Shown here piece after piece: positions 24,345-33,508 of a stretch of 64,000 nt of DNA. The number at the start of each line of letters is the position of its first letter. Within the stretch, counting starts at the first letter, position 1. This DNA is from Verpa conica. Lineage: Eukaryota; Ascomycota; Pezizomycetes; Pezizales; Morchellaceae. A model generated the notes under the pieces. The model ran no database searches. It saw only the letters and a list, made by a program, of their open reading frames with translations, and was not told where the DNA came from. A program made the position numbers and the translations under genes. The DNA is taken from assembly GCA_033030425.1 (NCBI GenBank), contig JAUFSD010000002.1, positions 2,666,001 to 2,730,000 of the forward strand, in the 5' to 3' direction.

Positions 24345-25177
24345 ATGAAGTTTTCCACCGCTACTTTGGCTTTGCTTCTTGGCAGCACCTTCACTGCTGC
24401 CCTACCTACGCCCATTGACGATGATTCTCTGATGAGTTCAGTGTATAAGGCTTATGAGGAGGCCTTTTCAAAGCTTGGAACAATCTCGAAACGTGAAAAT
24501 CAGCTTTCTGAACGCCAGCTTTCCAGTCGGAACGATTTGATCAATGGCGAGTGTGATGATATTATCATTATTTGGGCCCGCGGTACAACTGAAACCGGAA
24601 ATACCGGAACTGTCTTGGGGCCTCCATTCTTTTCTGCAATTTCTCTAGTTGAGCCTGGAAGAGTCATTGTTCAGGGAGTCAATGATTACCCTGCTGATGT
24701 AAATCCTACCTACCTAGGCACATGTATCTCAGATATCTAACGTATAATAATATACAGGTTCCTGGGTACCTTGCTGGTGGATCTAAGACTGGTGCCGCAT
24801 ATATGGCCAGTATGGTCTCCCGTGCAGCATCCCAATGCCCGAGTGCCAAAATCGTCCTCTCTGGTTACAGGTAAGACTTATCAAACCCTTTATTTCTCAT
24901 GTGGTATGCTAATAGGTTATTTAGCCAAGGAGCCCAAGTCACACACTTGGCGGCGGACCTCATCCCATCAAACCTCTACTCGAAGATTGCAGCAATCATT
25001 CTCTTTGGTGACCCATACAACGGTGATCGCTTCCCAGGTACTTTAAACAACAATGTTAAGACATTCTGTAATACCGGGGACTTGATCTGCAATCGTCTTC
25101 CAATTGTTCTTGCACCACACTTGACATATTATTTGGATGTGGCTGCTGCTGCTGCTTACGTAGCTTCACGGGTTTAG
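24345..25177 (+). CDS. Cutinase (secreted serine esterase)
   Basis: Secreted alpha/beta-hydrolase that cleaves cutin or other polyester bonds. Three exons: 24345-24698, 24758-24870 and 24925-25177, 239 residues, introns of 59 and 54 bp. The N-terminus is a signal peptide (MKFSTATLALLLGSTFTAA), followed by a short propeptide ending in a Kex2-type KR at 49-50. The catalytic triad is visible: Ser156 in GYSQG, which is rebuilt across intron 2, Asp208 in CNTGDLIC and His221 in APHLTYY. RGTTE (79-83) supplies the oxyanion hole. Cysteines at 70/145 and 204/211 match the two conserved disulfides. Length fits the family. A TATA-like box lies about 100 bp upstream. Confidence 0.95.
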
Positions 25178-25498
25178 ACCAGGCAATTATTAGCTATAAT
25201 TTGTGGGGAGGGGGGTTGGAGATTCTAAAATGGTTGTGAACTTTTCTGTTATGATTTTTTATTTATTTTTGTGTTATCTAAATGGAAAGCCTTCTAAAAA
25301 AATCACCTAACTAAACCTTTCGAGTGACATAAAATGACTATTATGAGCATAGAATAACTATACATGCAATCCTAGAAAGGCAAAGGGTTAAGACAAGAAA
25401 ATAAAAACCAAACCAAACTCTTTGAACTAAATGTCACATCTCAATCTCTAATTCCAAAACGAAAGTTACAAGTACTGATAATATGAAAAATAAGTATC

Positions 25499-25518
25499 TA
25501 CATGTACATGTACATGTA
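25499..25518. repeat. Three overlapping TACATGTA palindromes
   Basis: The 20-bp run TACATGTACATGTACATGTA is itself a perfect palindrome made of the 6-bp unit CATGTA. Another copy lies at 25617-25624. Confidence 0.8.
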
Positions 25519-25860
25519 GCTTATATATACTTACATTGTGCGCTGCTTCGTTGCAACATGGTAAAAATCAGGTTTCGTATCTAACAATATTTAATTTCAC
25601 CCTAAGTAGCTGGAGGTACATGTACTATCTCAAGTGCCTACATATATTTATTTAGGTCATCTAGATATATACCAGTTATTAGTAGATCTTATCCAACATC
25701 TAGAAATAAATAAATATAAATATAGAAAGCAAGTAGGTGTCTTTCTCTATAGGTCGCTCGATACATTATGACGTAGCACCTCTCCAAGATATAGATGCTT
25801 CTCTATGTATATATGGATATATGTAGTACTGGGCAATTCACGCGTACTTGTCTATCATTT

Positions 25861-25931
25861 ACTATAAAGGCTCAGGGTTGCATGTACTTAAATGATAAAT
25901 TCATTCATTCATTCATTCACTATAAAGGCTC
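25861..25931. repeat. 13-bp direct repeat flanking (ATTC)5
   Basis: ACTATAAAGGCTC occurs at 25861-25873 and again at 25919-25931, each followed within a few bases by AGGGTT. The second copy starts directly after five ATTC units (25899-25918). This looks like a local duplication with microsatellite growth. Confidence 0.7.
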
Positions 25932-26691
25932 GCAAGGGTTCCTACCGAGTGATCTATTATGATGATTACAACTTGGTAATTTTCTTAAGAGCCAAGTTGA
26001 TCCAAACTCCCAAATAAGACAACGATATTAAATTGGCAGTCGTTAAATTGGGTGAGAGACAGGAGTGTGGGCCGGGGCTGGAGGGCCCGTGCACTCAAGC
26101 GGTTGGCATCGATCTAGCCCGCTATGGCCTCTAACAAAACCACAGCCCTCTAGCCCTTCGTATTCTCTTATTCCTTTAAACATCACTGGCTTCACTTCTC
26201 TCCCTGTCTTTAGATCATTATCATCACTGTCATTTTGCTACACCATCCCTAGACATCCTATTCTATCTACAGGGACGGCCATGTACCTAATTTTCAGACC
26301 TCCATCCAGTGAAGCAGCCCCTGTTTGGGAGACCCGGTTCGAGCTGGTCAGTATCACCGTAAACTGGAAAGAACCTTTTAAACCCTTATAGAAAGTCCTT
26401 TACCTGGCTAAAGTAGCTGAATGTGGCCTCTCCTACATAGAGGTTAAGCTTTCAAATTCACTGTCTGGGCGGTTGATGTGCGTTTCACCTATTTCTCTCT
26501 AAGCTATGGACGGCAGCCACCGTTTTCCAGTCACCTTTTCAGTCTTCTAGGAGGAAAGAGGTAAAACCAGGAAATATATATATATATAATATAATATCTA
26601 GCCTTGTACCCTGTAGTCTATACAATGCTAACTGTAACTCTAAAATAGTAATTTTTAGTGATCCATCCTCAACTATTACGCCTATATTCAA

Positions 26692-28142
26692 TCATTTACT
26701 ACTATTCAATTTAAAACTATAGTCACCTCCAAACTCTAATGCAGAATTTGGGAACTCATTTATTTCCACTACCGCCCATTTTTGCCAGGGCCACTTCCTT
26801 TCTGAAACAGCAATCAACAAGGTCGCTTCGAATGTCTCATAGGCGAATGTATTTCCGTGACCAGCGGAGAGTGGACAATTAAGACCAATCCACCCTTCAT
26901 GGTCCTATGTGGTATGTCAGTAAACCTTAACATAATAGAAGATATCAGCTGGCAAGTGAGGGGGATGGAAGAAGCTTACAGCAGGCCCATTAGCGCTAAC
27001 CACGATTCTCCGAGTCCCGATGATATTGTCGGCTCTCAGGGACAGTGTTCCAGCTTTCGAATCATGTTCCTCGTAGCAGAAAGGGGTTGGTATGCTGAAA
27101 GGAAAAAGGGTTGTTGGGGGTGTGAAGGATATGGAATAGTTTGGGGAACGGTAACCGAGAAGGAATGCCTTTTGACCGAGGATCTTTCCTCCAGCAAGAG
27201 AAAAGGTTGCTGTGTTTGTGTGATCCTGAGGGTTTGAGAAGCCTTGAACCCTATGAATGAGAGATTAGTGGATATCCAAGTTACAAAGAGATACCTCTCA
27301 CGGGAAGCGCAATAATTAGTAGCAGCTTGCTGTTTAGGTCCCTCCTGACATTATCAGCAGCAGTACATAGGTTTAGAAGCCTATAGTATGATCTAATCTA
27401 ACCTACAATACTTCACTCAGGGCATTTAAAAGGCCAACAAAAGATTGGAAAAGGCTTACCAGGTCCAACCAGCCGGAAATGACACCCCCCAGTTCTTCTC
27501 AGAATGCGCAATTCCTGTTCCCTCCAACCACAATTCACCTTTCCTCCTCACCGTATACTCTGCCACACTCTTATGCGAAAAAACATTCCAATGCAGCGGA
27601 AGCAGGTGGACTAGGTTAGAGAATGCGCCCTCAGGAGTGCTCAATACATCCCCATTATTCCACGGCGTCCTTTCCCTAATAGTTACTTCCACTTCCACCA
27701 TGCCTTCGTCGCTGCCACCTTCCGACTCTGGATCTGGGAGACGGAGAGAATACTTCTGTTCACATTCGGCAACGCGGCAGTACCCGATACCGTCGGAAAC
27801 GACTCGTGTGAATTCTTGGAATCCGCTTGCTTTACGATCCCCGGGGACGTCGGTGATTGTGGGGAATACATTAAGTTGGAGTGCTCTGTCCTGCGTGCTA
27901 GAGGCCGAAGGGATGTGTGAGAAGTGGATGTAATGAGGCTTATCGGTTGCTTGCCGTACGGAGGATAGTATAAGAAGAATAGAGCCGTTAGATGGAGTAA
28001 CGATACGTGTGTAGTAACCCTCAAAGGGTGCTGTGGAGTGTGGAGCAAAGTGATCAATTTTGGGGAGGAAACGGGAGAGTGGGGTAAGGGAGAACAAGAA
28101 GTGGATGGGTTCAGTAAAGAGGGCGGTTAGGTAGGTAAGCAT
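26692..28142 (-). CDS. Tocopherol-cyclase/AttH-like lipocalin-fold protein, 388 residues
   Basis: Three exons on the minus strand: 27460-28142, 26980-27250 and 26692-26904, introns of 209 and 75 bp. Family signatures include FAPHSTAPFEGYYTRI near the N-terminus and SEKNWGVSFPAGWTW straddling intron 1; plant tocopherol cyclases carry the same EKNWG-FP-W-W motif. The second exon continues with QGFSNP and beta-rich sequence, and the third ends in ALEFGGDYSF, also family-like. Fungi are not known to make tocopherol, so the substrate is unknown; the fold binds or cyclises hydrophobic ligands. No clear signal peptide, although the N-terminus is moderately hydrophobic. The gene is divergent from the 908-residue protein. 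Structure class is well supported, function is not. Confidence 0.82.
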
Positions 28143-29135
28143 TTCAGGACAAGTTCCTGATTTCCAGTGTCTGGAGGTTGTGGAGTTTTATGTTTGTGGA
28201 AAAGGTTTTTTGGGATTTGTAGTTGAGGTTGGTACTTGGTAATTCGTGGTTCGAGTAACAGCAGTGGTGACGTCGTTGGGTTGCGGCTCAGCGGAATTAT
28301 CCGTTTGCGATTCTCGGGTCAATTCAGGGGGCCGATCACTTGGCTGTCACTCGAGTCAGTATTTTGGGCATAGAACACTTCACTTTATGGGAGCTACCAA
28401 TAGACTAATAATCTCACCTCTTGCAGTTATCTATCCACGCTCATGATACGAGCTCTGAGCTTTTTCTAATCTTCGTGGAATCCACCCGACGGATTGGAAT
28501 TCCGGGCAATCCAAATGAAGATCCCCGGGAGCATCTGCGTCCCAACATAACTGGGTGGACAAGGCCAAGACTCGGAAATTTCTACATGAATCACGGGAAG
28601 GCACCCACGGATCACAGATAGTGTGGGGGCGGTTGCCCCGATAGGCTGTGAGTAGGCGCTCGGGCCGCTTAAAACTCCGAGGCGTAGGACTGGGGGTGGT
28701 ATGCCGGTGCAAGTGAATATCTTGGTGGGGCATGAGAATTGGGTACGATAAGGAAGAAAGCCTGAATGGCATGATACGGACAGGCTCTTCCAGCCCTTGA
28801 CAGATGACTACGCATATGCTTGTATGCTTTGTGCGTAATACTCCAGCCTTTCTGAAGATTTTTCTGAATAGTTTTCTGAACTAGAAGCTCAACAGTTGTT
28901 TCAACCTGAATTAAATATTCATGAATCAGTTGGGACAGCTCTAAGGCCCCTGTTTAGCAGGGATATCGCGTCGGGTCGTGTGAGAGACAACCACCTAAGA
29001 AATGCGTCTGTGCCCTTCATCCCACAATTATCATTCTGTTACTGTCACCATTCCTTACTCTCCTTTCGCTCCATTCCTTTGTTAAGTTCTCATCTTCCCG
29101 CTTCTGGGTCTAACCGACTAAGTGCCCGGCATGAT
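28143..29135. other. Divergent promoter region
   Basis: About 1 kb between two divergently transcribed genes. Short ORFs (for example a 113-codon one on the minus strand at 28431-28772) look incidental. The open frame of the right-hand gene runs upstream to 28896, but its first in-frame ATG is at 29136. Confidence 0.5.
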
Positions 29136-31862
29136 ATGATGGATTCTACATCTAGAGCTTTGCCTACCGGCGGATGCAACTTCTGTGACCTTACCCAAGG
29201 TACCTCCCTCACATGTGGCTGCCAAAGGTTCTGGCGCCGAAAACAAAAGAGGGGTATTAAGGTAGCAGTAGATGGAGGTGACGGGAAATCTATAAGCAAG
29301 GGGTCAATCAGGAGAAAGGAGATCAGTCGGATTGATAGCATTAATGAAGAGCAGGATGGTAATCTGAGGTCATCCTTCATTGATAACGATGACGATTCCG
29401 ACGACGAAGATTGTCGCTGTGGGCATCATGCCTGCTACCACTCATTCGAATCCCCAGTTTCCACCCGTACTCAATCTACCGGACGCCGTTATTCACTACA
29501 AATTTCCGATACTGAGACCTCTCTACAACTCAATAGGTCCGCGACCAACCTACCAGCTAGTGGATTCTCGATCACCAGTGGGACCACAACGGAGCGCGAC
29601 TACTCTACAACCACTGAACCGAGCCCCTCTATTACAGCAGCCCGATACCTCAAGCATAGCCATAAATATCAGCATTCCCACCTAGGAGCCAATTCCTCGA
29701 CTTCGAAATGTAACTCACAGGCCACTGGGAGGGGAGAAGGGTTCGGTGATATTCTACACAGTCTTCAAGAAACCTTGAAATCGACGCTAGAGAATATTTT
29801 TTCACAACAGTCCCAACAAGCTCCAATAGGACCTATTGTTCTAAGAAATTCTACAGAGGCAGCAGAATTCGATACGAAATTGACGGAGTTGATCAAAAGA
29901 ATCGAAGAAATACAACAGTGTATACAGTCACATCATGAACGTTTGGAGACTGTGGAGACATTTGGCTCCGCCATTGAGGAAATGCGCGATAAAGTTGAGC
30001 TAGGGGAAGACCGTGCAAATGAAGTGGAGGAAAAGGTTTTTAGCTTCGAGAACCGCCTAGATGATCGTCTAGCCCCCATTGAATCCCGACTTAAACATCA
30101 CAAGGAGAAGCGAAAGACCCGAGAGGAGCGAGAGATGGATGACGAAGGATTACTTCGGGCTCAGAAGCGCCGCAAGGGAGGACTGGAAAAGGAGTGTAAA
30201 ACACTTCTAGAAGGAAGCAGCCAACAGGATATTAAAGCCATAGTTACATCAAGCTTTGCTACAACTACAAGTACATCTACTAGTTTCTCTAGTATTCCTA
30301 CTTCGGGGGATAGGGAGTCCCGTGGAACTTCCCGCTTAGTGAGTGTCATGGAGCGTCTTGAGTCACGTCTAGCAAAAATCGAGAAAAATGCAGCACCTAC
30401 CCCTGAAACGCCCTGGACTATAGAGGTTGTATTGCTCCCGCCGGCACCACTCAAAGGGATCTGGACCGATGGTACTGGATCAGCGGGCGGGTATGAAAGT
30501 AGCAATCCCCAATCTGTGAGTACGTTCTCTGGGGCGTACTCTGGTCGGAGGCAATCACACGATTACGATGATGGCCCTCTCCCACGGAGTTTTGGAGTGA
30601 ATTCACGCATATACCGTAGGCTGAGCACTAGGGGCTTTGTTAAGCATATCCATGTCCTAGGACCTACAGCTCAAGACGTGGCGACAGCGATAGAACTAAA
30701 CTTTCATGGGCTACTTGATTGGTGCTATTCTTCCTATCCGTGTGACGATAGTACATCTCCTCAAGCTATCTCTACGCATAACCCGAGGGTGGGTCTCAGG
30801 TGGCAGCCGTTGAGGAAGGTCCATAAGCAGACAAGCTTGGAGTACCTTAAGCCCGGAGAAATGATGGAGATTATGTGGACAGTAGAGTTTCTCAAGGGGA
30901 GTTGTATCATGAAAGGTCGCAGAGCGGTACTCTATATCACACCACTTCTGTCTATACATCCTACGTCAATATCACCAGACTCTGGTATCTCATGGATGAA
31001 CATCAAAGCACTTCCGGAGTATAAAGCTATTGGAGAAGTTTGCGAAGACATTAAATCATCTGCTCAGCTACAGTCCAACTTACAACTAGATATTGAAAGT
31101 GCTGAAGAGTGTTGGTCATGGAAAGAAGCACTCGATGGGGTCCTAAAAGCCCAAACGGCCTCACCATCCGCAAGATCGGGTTCTCCAGGCTCATGGAGCT
31201 CATTTGGACCTTTCCAGTTAGAAGATGAAGCTCGTTTAAGTAGTATAGCTCAACGAAGTCTCAATGAGGAGGAACCACAAAAAGGAGCGACCCCTCTAGA
31301 AACTATAGCCGGGTCCGGATTGGGTGATCACCATTCACCCGGGCCCCCATCACCACCAATATCTCTCTCGAACCGAAAATGCAAGCTCCCGTCACCACTT
31401 GAAGATGGTGGTAGCCGGATACGTGAAGAGAGGACCCAGAGACGCTTACGGCGACAACGAAAGGAATCACCAGGCTTTGCTCTAGAGGGAGTTGCAGTTG
31501 GTATAGAGGGATTAACACCAGCATTGACAACAACAAGAAGTAGCTCATATCCGCCGAGTTCAATGGCCGCAAGTGGAAGAACCAGCATTGCCCGCCAAGG
31601 CTCTGGGTTGTCTGGCCTGTCTGTTTTCTCGGGTTTCTCTATAGGAGGGGATTGGGAGTTGAGTCCAAGAATGCTAGGATGGTTTACTGAGCGCCCAATT
31701 AAAGAGGGCGTGGTAGAAGAGGAAAGCGAGGACCTAGGCCAGAGGAACCTCTCTGAAGATGAAGATGTGACGGGGGATGATACGGTGGAAGATACGGTGG
31801 AGTATGACGTACCTGACGATGGAGATGGTGGATATGCGAGTATGCGAGCGGATAGGAGATAA
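29136..31862 (+). CDS. Uncharacterised 908-residue protein with Cys/His clusters and coiled coil
   Basis: A single 2.7-kb exon. I recognise its layout from uncharacterised proteins found across filamentous ascomycetes, but no function is known to me. From the N-terminus: a Cys pair region (CNFCDLTQG, then TCGCQRFW) and a second cluster, CRCGHHACYH, both possible zinc sites. A long Ser/Thr-rich segment follows, then a coiled coil at about 240-350 rich in Glu/Lys heptads and ending in a basic patch (QKRRKGG). A globular block with GFVKHIHVLGPTAQDV and LRWQPLRKVHKQ comes next, then a disordered acidic C-terminus. The start is the first in-frame ATG of a tandem MM; the frame upstream has no ATG. 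Nuclear location is plausible from the basic patches but unproven. Confidence 0.75.
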   Translation: MMDSTSRALPTGGCNFCDLTQGTSLTCGCQRFWRRKQKRGIKVAVDGGDGKSISKGSIRRKEISRIDSINEEQDGNLRSSFIDNDDDSDDEDCRCGHHACYHSFESPVSTRTQSTGRRYSLQISDTETSLQLNRSATNLPASGFSITSGTTTERDYSTTTEPSPSITAARYLKHSHKYQHSHLGANSSTSKCNSQATGRGEGFGDILHSLQETLKSTLENIFSQQSQQAPIGPIVLRNSTEAAEFDTKLTELIKRIEEIQQCIQSHHERLETVETFGSAIEEMRDKVELGEDRANEVEEKVFSFENRLDDRLAPIESRLKHHKEKRKTREEREMDDEGLLRAQKRRKGGLEKECKTLLEGSSQQDIKAIVTSSFATTTSTSTSFSSIPTSGDRESRGTSRLVSVMERLESRLAKIEKNAAPTPETPWTIEVVLLPPAPLKGIWTDGTGSAGGYESSNPQSVSTFSGAYSGRRQSHDYDDGPLPRSFGVNSRIYRRLSTRGFVKHIHVLGPTAQDVATAIELNFHGLLDWCYSSYPCDDSTSPQAISTHNPRVGLRWQPLRKVHKQTSLEYLKPGEMMEIMWTVEFLKGSCIMKGRRAVLYITPLLSIHPTSISPDSGISWMNIKALPEYKAIGEVCEDIKSSAQLQSNLQLDIESAEECWSWKEALDGVLKAQTASPSARSGSPGSWSSFGPFQLEDEARLSSIAQRSLNEEEPQKGATPLETIAGSGLGDHHSPGPPSPPISLSNRKCKLPSPLEDGGSRIREERTQRRLRRQRKESPGFALEGVAVGIEGLTPALTTTRSSSYPPSSMAASGRTSIARQGSGLSGLSVFSGFSIGGDWELSPRMLGWFTERPIKEGVVEEESEDLGQRNLSEDEDVTGDDTVEDTVEYDVPDDGDGGYASMRADRR

Positions 31863-32196
31863 TGCAGGATTATTTCAATTGTTAGACGACACGGCCTTTT
31901 ATTTTTAAACGCTATTTTTATGTTTTTTGGGGAGTTCTTGTGTCAAGCATTATTTAGGGGGATATACTTTAGTTACATGATTTTATTACTACCGTCATTC
32001 TTTTAGTGAGGGCTTTACGGATTATCGTCAGGATTCTTTCTCTTCTTACTGCTATGACCAAGTTTACTGTTTACTATCTAGTTATTATTTATGTTTTCTC
32101 TTTATTTTTCTATTCGTGCCCGTGAAGGAGGGCTGGATAAGGTTGAGAGTTTGGGGATACGCGAGGGGAATCGATTAAGAAGCTTCTGGTGACGCG
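31863..32196. other. 3' flank of the 908-residue gene
   Basis: T-rich downstream sequence with no ORF of interest; it grades into the promoter of the next gene. Confidence 0.5.
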
Positions 32197-32204
32197 TGAC
32201 GTCA
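32197..32204. promoter_or_regulatory. CRE-type palindrome TGACGTCA
   Basis: A full cAMP-response-element palindrome, a bZIP (ATF/CREB) site in fungi, about 700 bp upstream of the small coiled-coil gene. It is preceded by GGTGACGCG, giving a partial second half-site. Role inferred from sequence only. Confidence 0.4.
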
Positions 32205-32261
32205 CCACAGAGACTGGATATCGGACACTATGCCGAACGTGTAAAGTGGGACGCGAGAGCA

Positions 32262-32276
32262 TCACGTGATCTGCAG
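32262..32276. promoter_or_regulatory. E-box element, copy 1 (TCACGTGATCTGCAG)
   Basis: CACGTG core within a 12-bp block, TCACGTGATCTG, that recurs exactly at 32655. bHLH factors bind CACGTG. The shared flanks make the pair more notable than isolated E-boxes. Confidence 0.45.
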
Positions 32277-32654
32277 TCCCCTGAAGCTAACCTCAACTGA
32301 CAATCTCACCTCACAACGACGTTCAGCCTTGTCCAACGACAACTCTCCCCTCCCCTTGAGTACATACATGTAACTCAGGTATCCGCCTACGGTCAGTATC
32401 ACGGCTATGATCAGTCAATGGCGAAAGAATTAACGCGTTCCGATAATACTACAGACACGCTCTTAAGCACAGATACTACCAGTCCCCAGCCAAAGTCAGC
32501 CCGTATCAACAACTGACCATACCGGGCACCCACACACTGGCGCTTAGGACCGCTCGTTACTTTCTATTCTTTCTTCTCCTCAATCTCTTCAACACTGGAA
32601 ACTCAGTCATTCCATTACTTTACACAGACTATCTGTTTCCTTGTCCCTTTTTTC

Positions 32655-32669
32655 TCACGTGATCTGAAG
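32655..32669. promoter_or_regulatory. E-box element, copy 2 (TCACGTGATCTGAAG)
   Basis: Second copy of TCACGTGATCTG, differing from copy 1 only at the base before AG. It lies about 230 bp upstream of the coiled-coil gene start, in a CT-rich leader-like region. Confidence 0.45.
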
Positions 32670-32899
32670 AAAACATACCCTGAAACACTCATTATCAGGG
32701 AAACTTTCAAGGGTCTCCTAACAAACTACCCTAGTTGTTGCGCTGTCAATTTTCAAATCCTCAATTTCACCTAAAGCAACCTCCCGGCTTCATCAGAGGA
32801 TAAGTACTTTAAGTAGCCCATAATTCTGTATGTCCATCTCAGACAAACCCTCCCATACACACATTCAAAGTAACCCCTCAAGTTACACAAGTATTGACA

Positions 32900-33508
32900 A
32901 TGTGTGGTCTCAGCTATAATCCAGAAAACCCACCCATCATGCCCGAACGTAAGGCAAACCGCATCCTCAACTCGGTTGCGCCAAACCAACAAGCCAAAGC
33001 TACCTCTAAGCCTCTGAAATCCTCACCTCCTACATCTTGCTCCTGCGATTGTTCATCTCAATTGACTGAATTGCGCCAAGAAGTCACTGAGCTCACCAGA
33101 AGCCTCAATGAAATGAAGGAAGTCATGTATGCCCGGCTATTGTTTCCTCACATCTCACTCGCCGAAGCGCAATCAGATGCGACCGAGGTCACGTGGGAAC
33201 ATGTCAGGCCACCTAAAAGACCACGGACAGATAGTGCGTTGTACCTACCTGATATCCCAGATGGGTTCTCGGATAGTACTGCTCATAGTTTGGTGTTTAA
33301 ACGACGGACGAGGAATGCAGAGAAGGAGTATGAACGTGCATGTAAGGAACCCAAGATTGTCCCTATTGTTGAAGTCGCTGGAGGACTGATGTGGGGGTAT
33401 AGTGCAAGAAGCGAACGCCCCGCGAGTGACAAGGGGTCAGATGGCAGTAGTGGTAGAAGCGAGGGCTCCACAAAAGACGAGAGGTCAAGCTGCACGACGG
33501 GCTGGTAG
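32900..33508 (+). CDS. Small coiled-coil protein of unknown function, 202 residues
   Basis: Single exon; I do not recognise a family. The first ATG (32900) follows a long CT-rich upstream region. A cysteine trio, SCSCDCSSQ (about 47-55), leads into a heptad-like helix (LTELRQEVTELTRSLNEMKE) and then a basic RPPKRPRTD that could be a nuclear signal. The C-terminal third is Ser/Gly-rich and charged. The promoter carries a CRE and two matching E-box blocks. It could be a regulatory or adaptor protein, but nothing in the sequence proves a function. It might also be a non-conserved ORF. Confidence 0.5.
   Translation: MCGLSYNPENPPIMPERKANRILNSVAPNQQAKATSKPLKSSPPTSCSCDCSSQLTELRQEVTELTRSLNEMKEVMYARLLFPHISLAEAQSDATEVTWEHVRPPKRPRTDSALYLPDIPDGFSDSTAHSLVFKRRTRNAEKEYERACKEPKIVPIVEVAGGLMWGYSARSERPASDKGSDGSSGRSEGSTKDERSSCTTGW

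Larger units (their letters stand above)
25178..26691. other. AT-rich, repeat-rich intergenic region
   Basis: No gene. It contains overlapping TACATGTA copies, a tandem (ATTC)5 inside a direct repeat, and an (AT)n run at about 26574-26589. A 108-codon ORF at 26065-26391 has no family resemblance. Confidence 0.5.
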
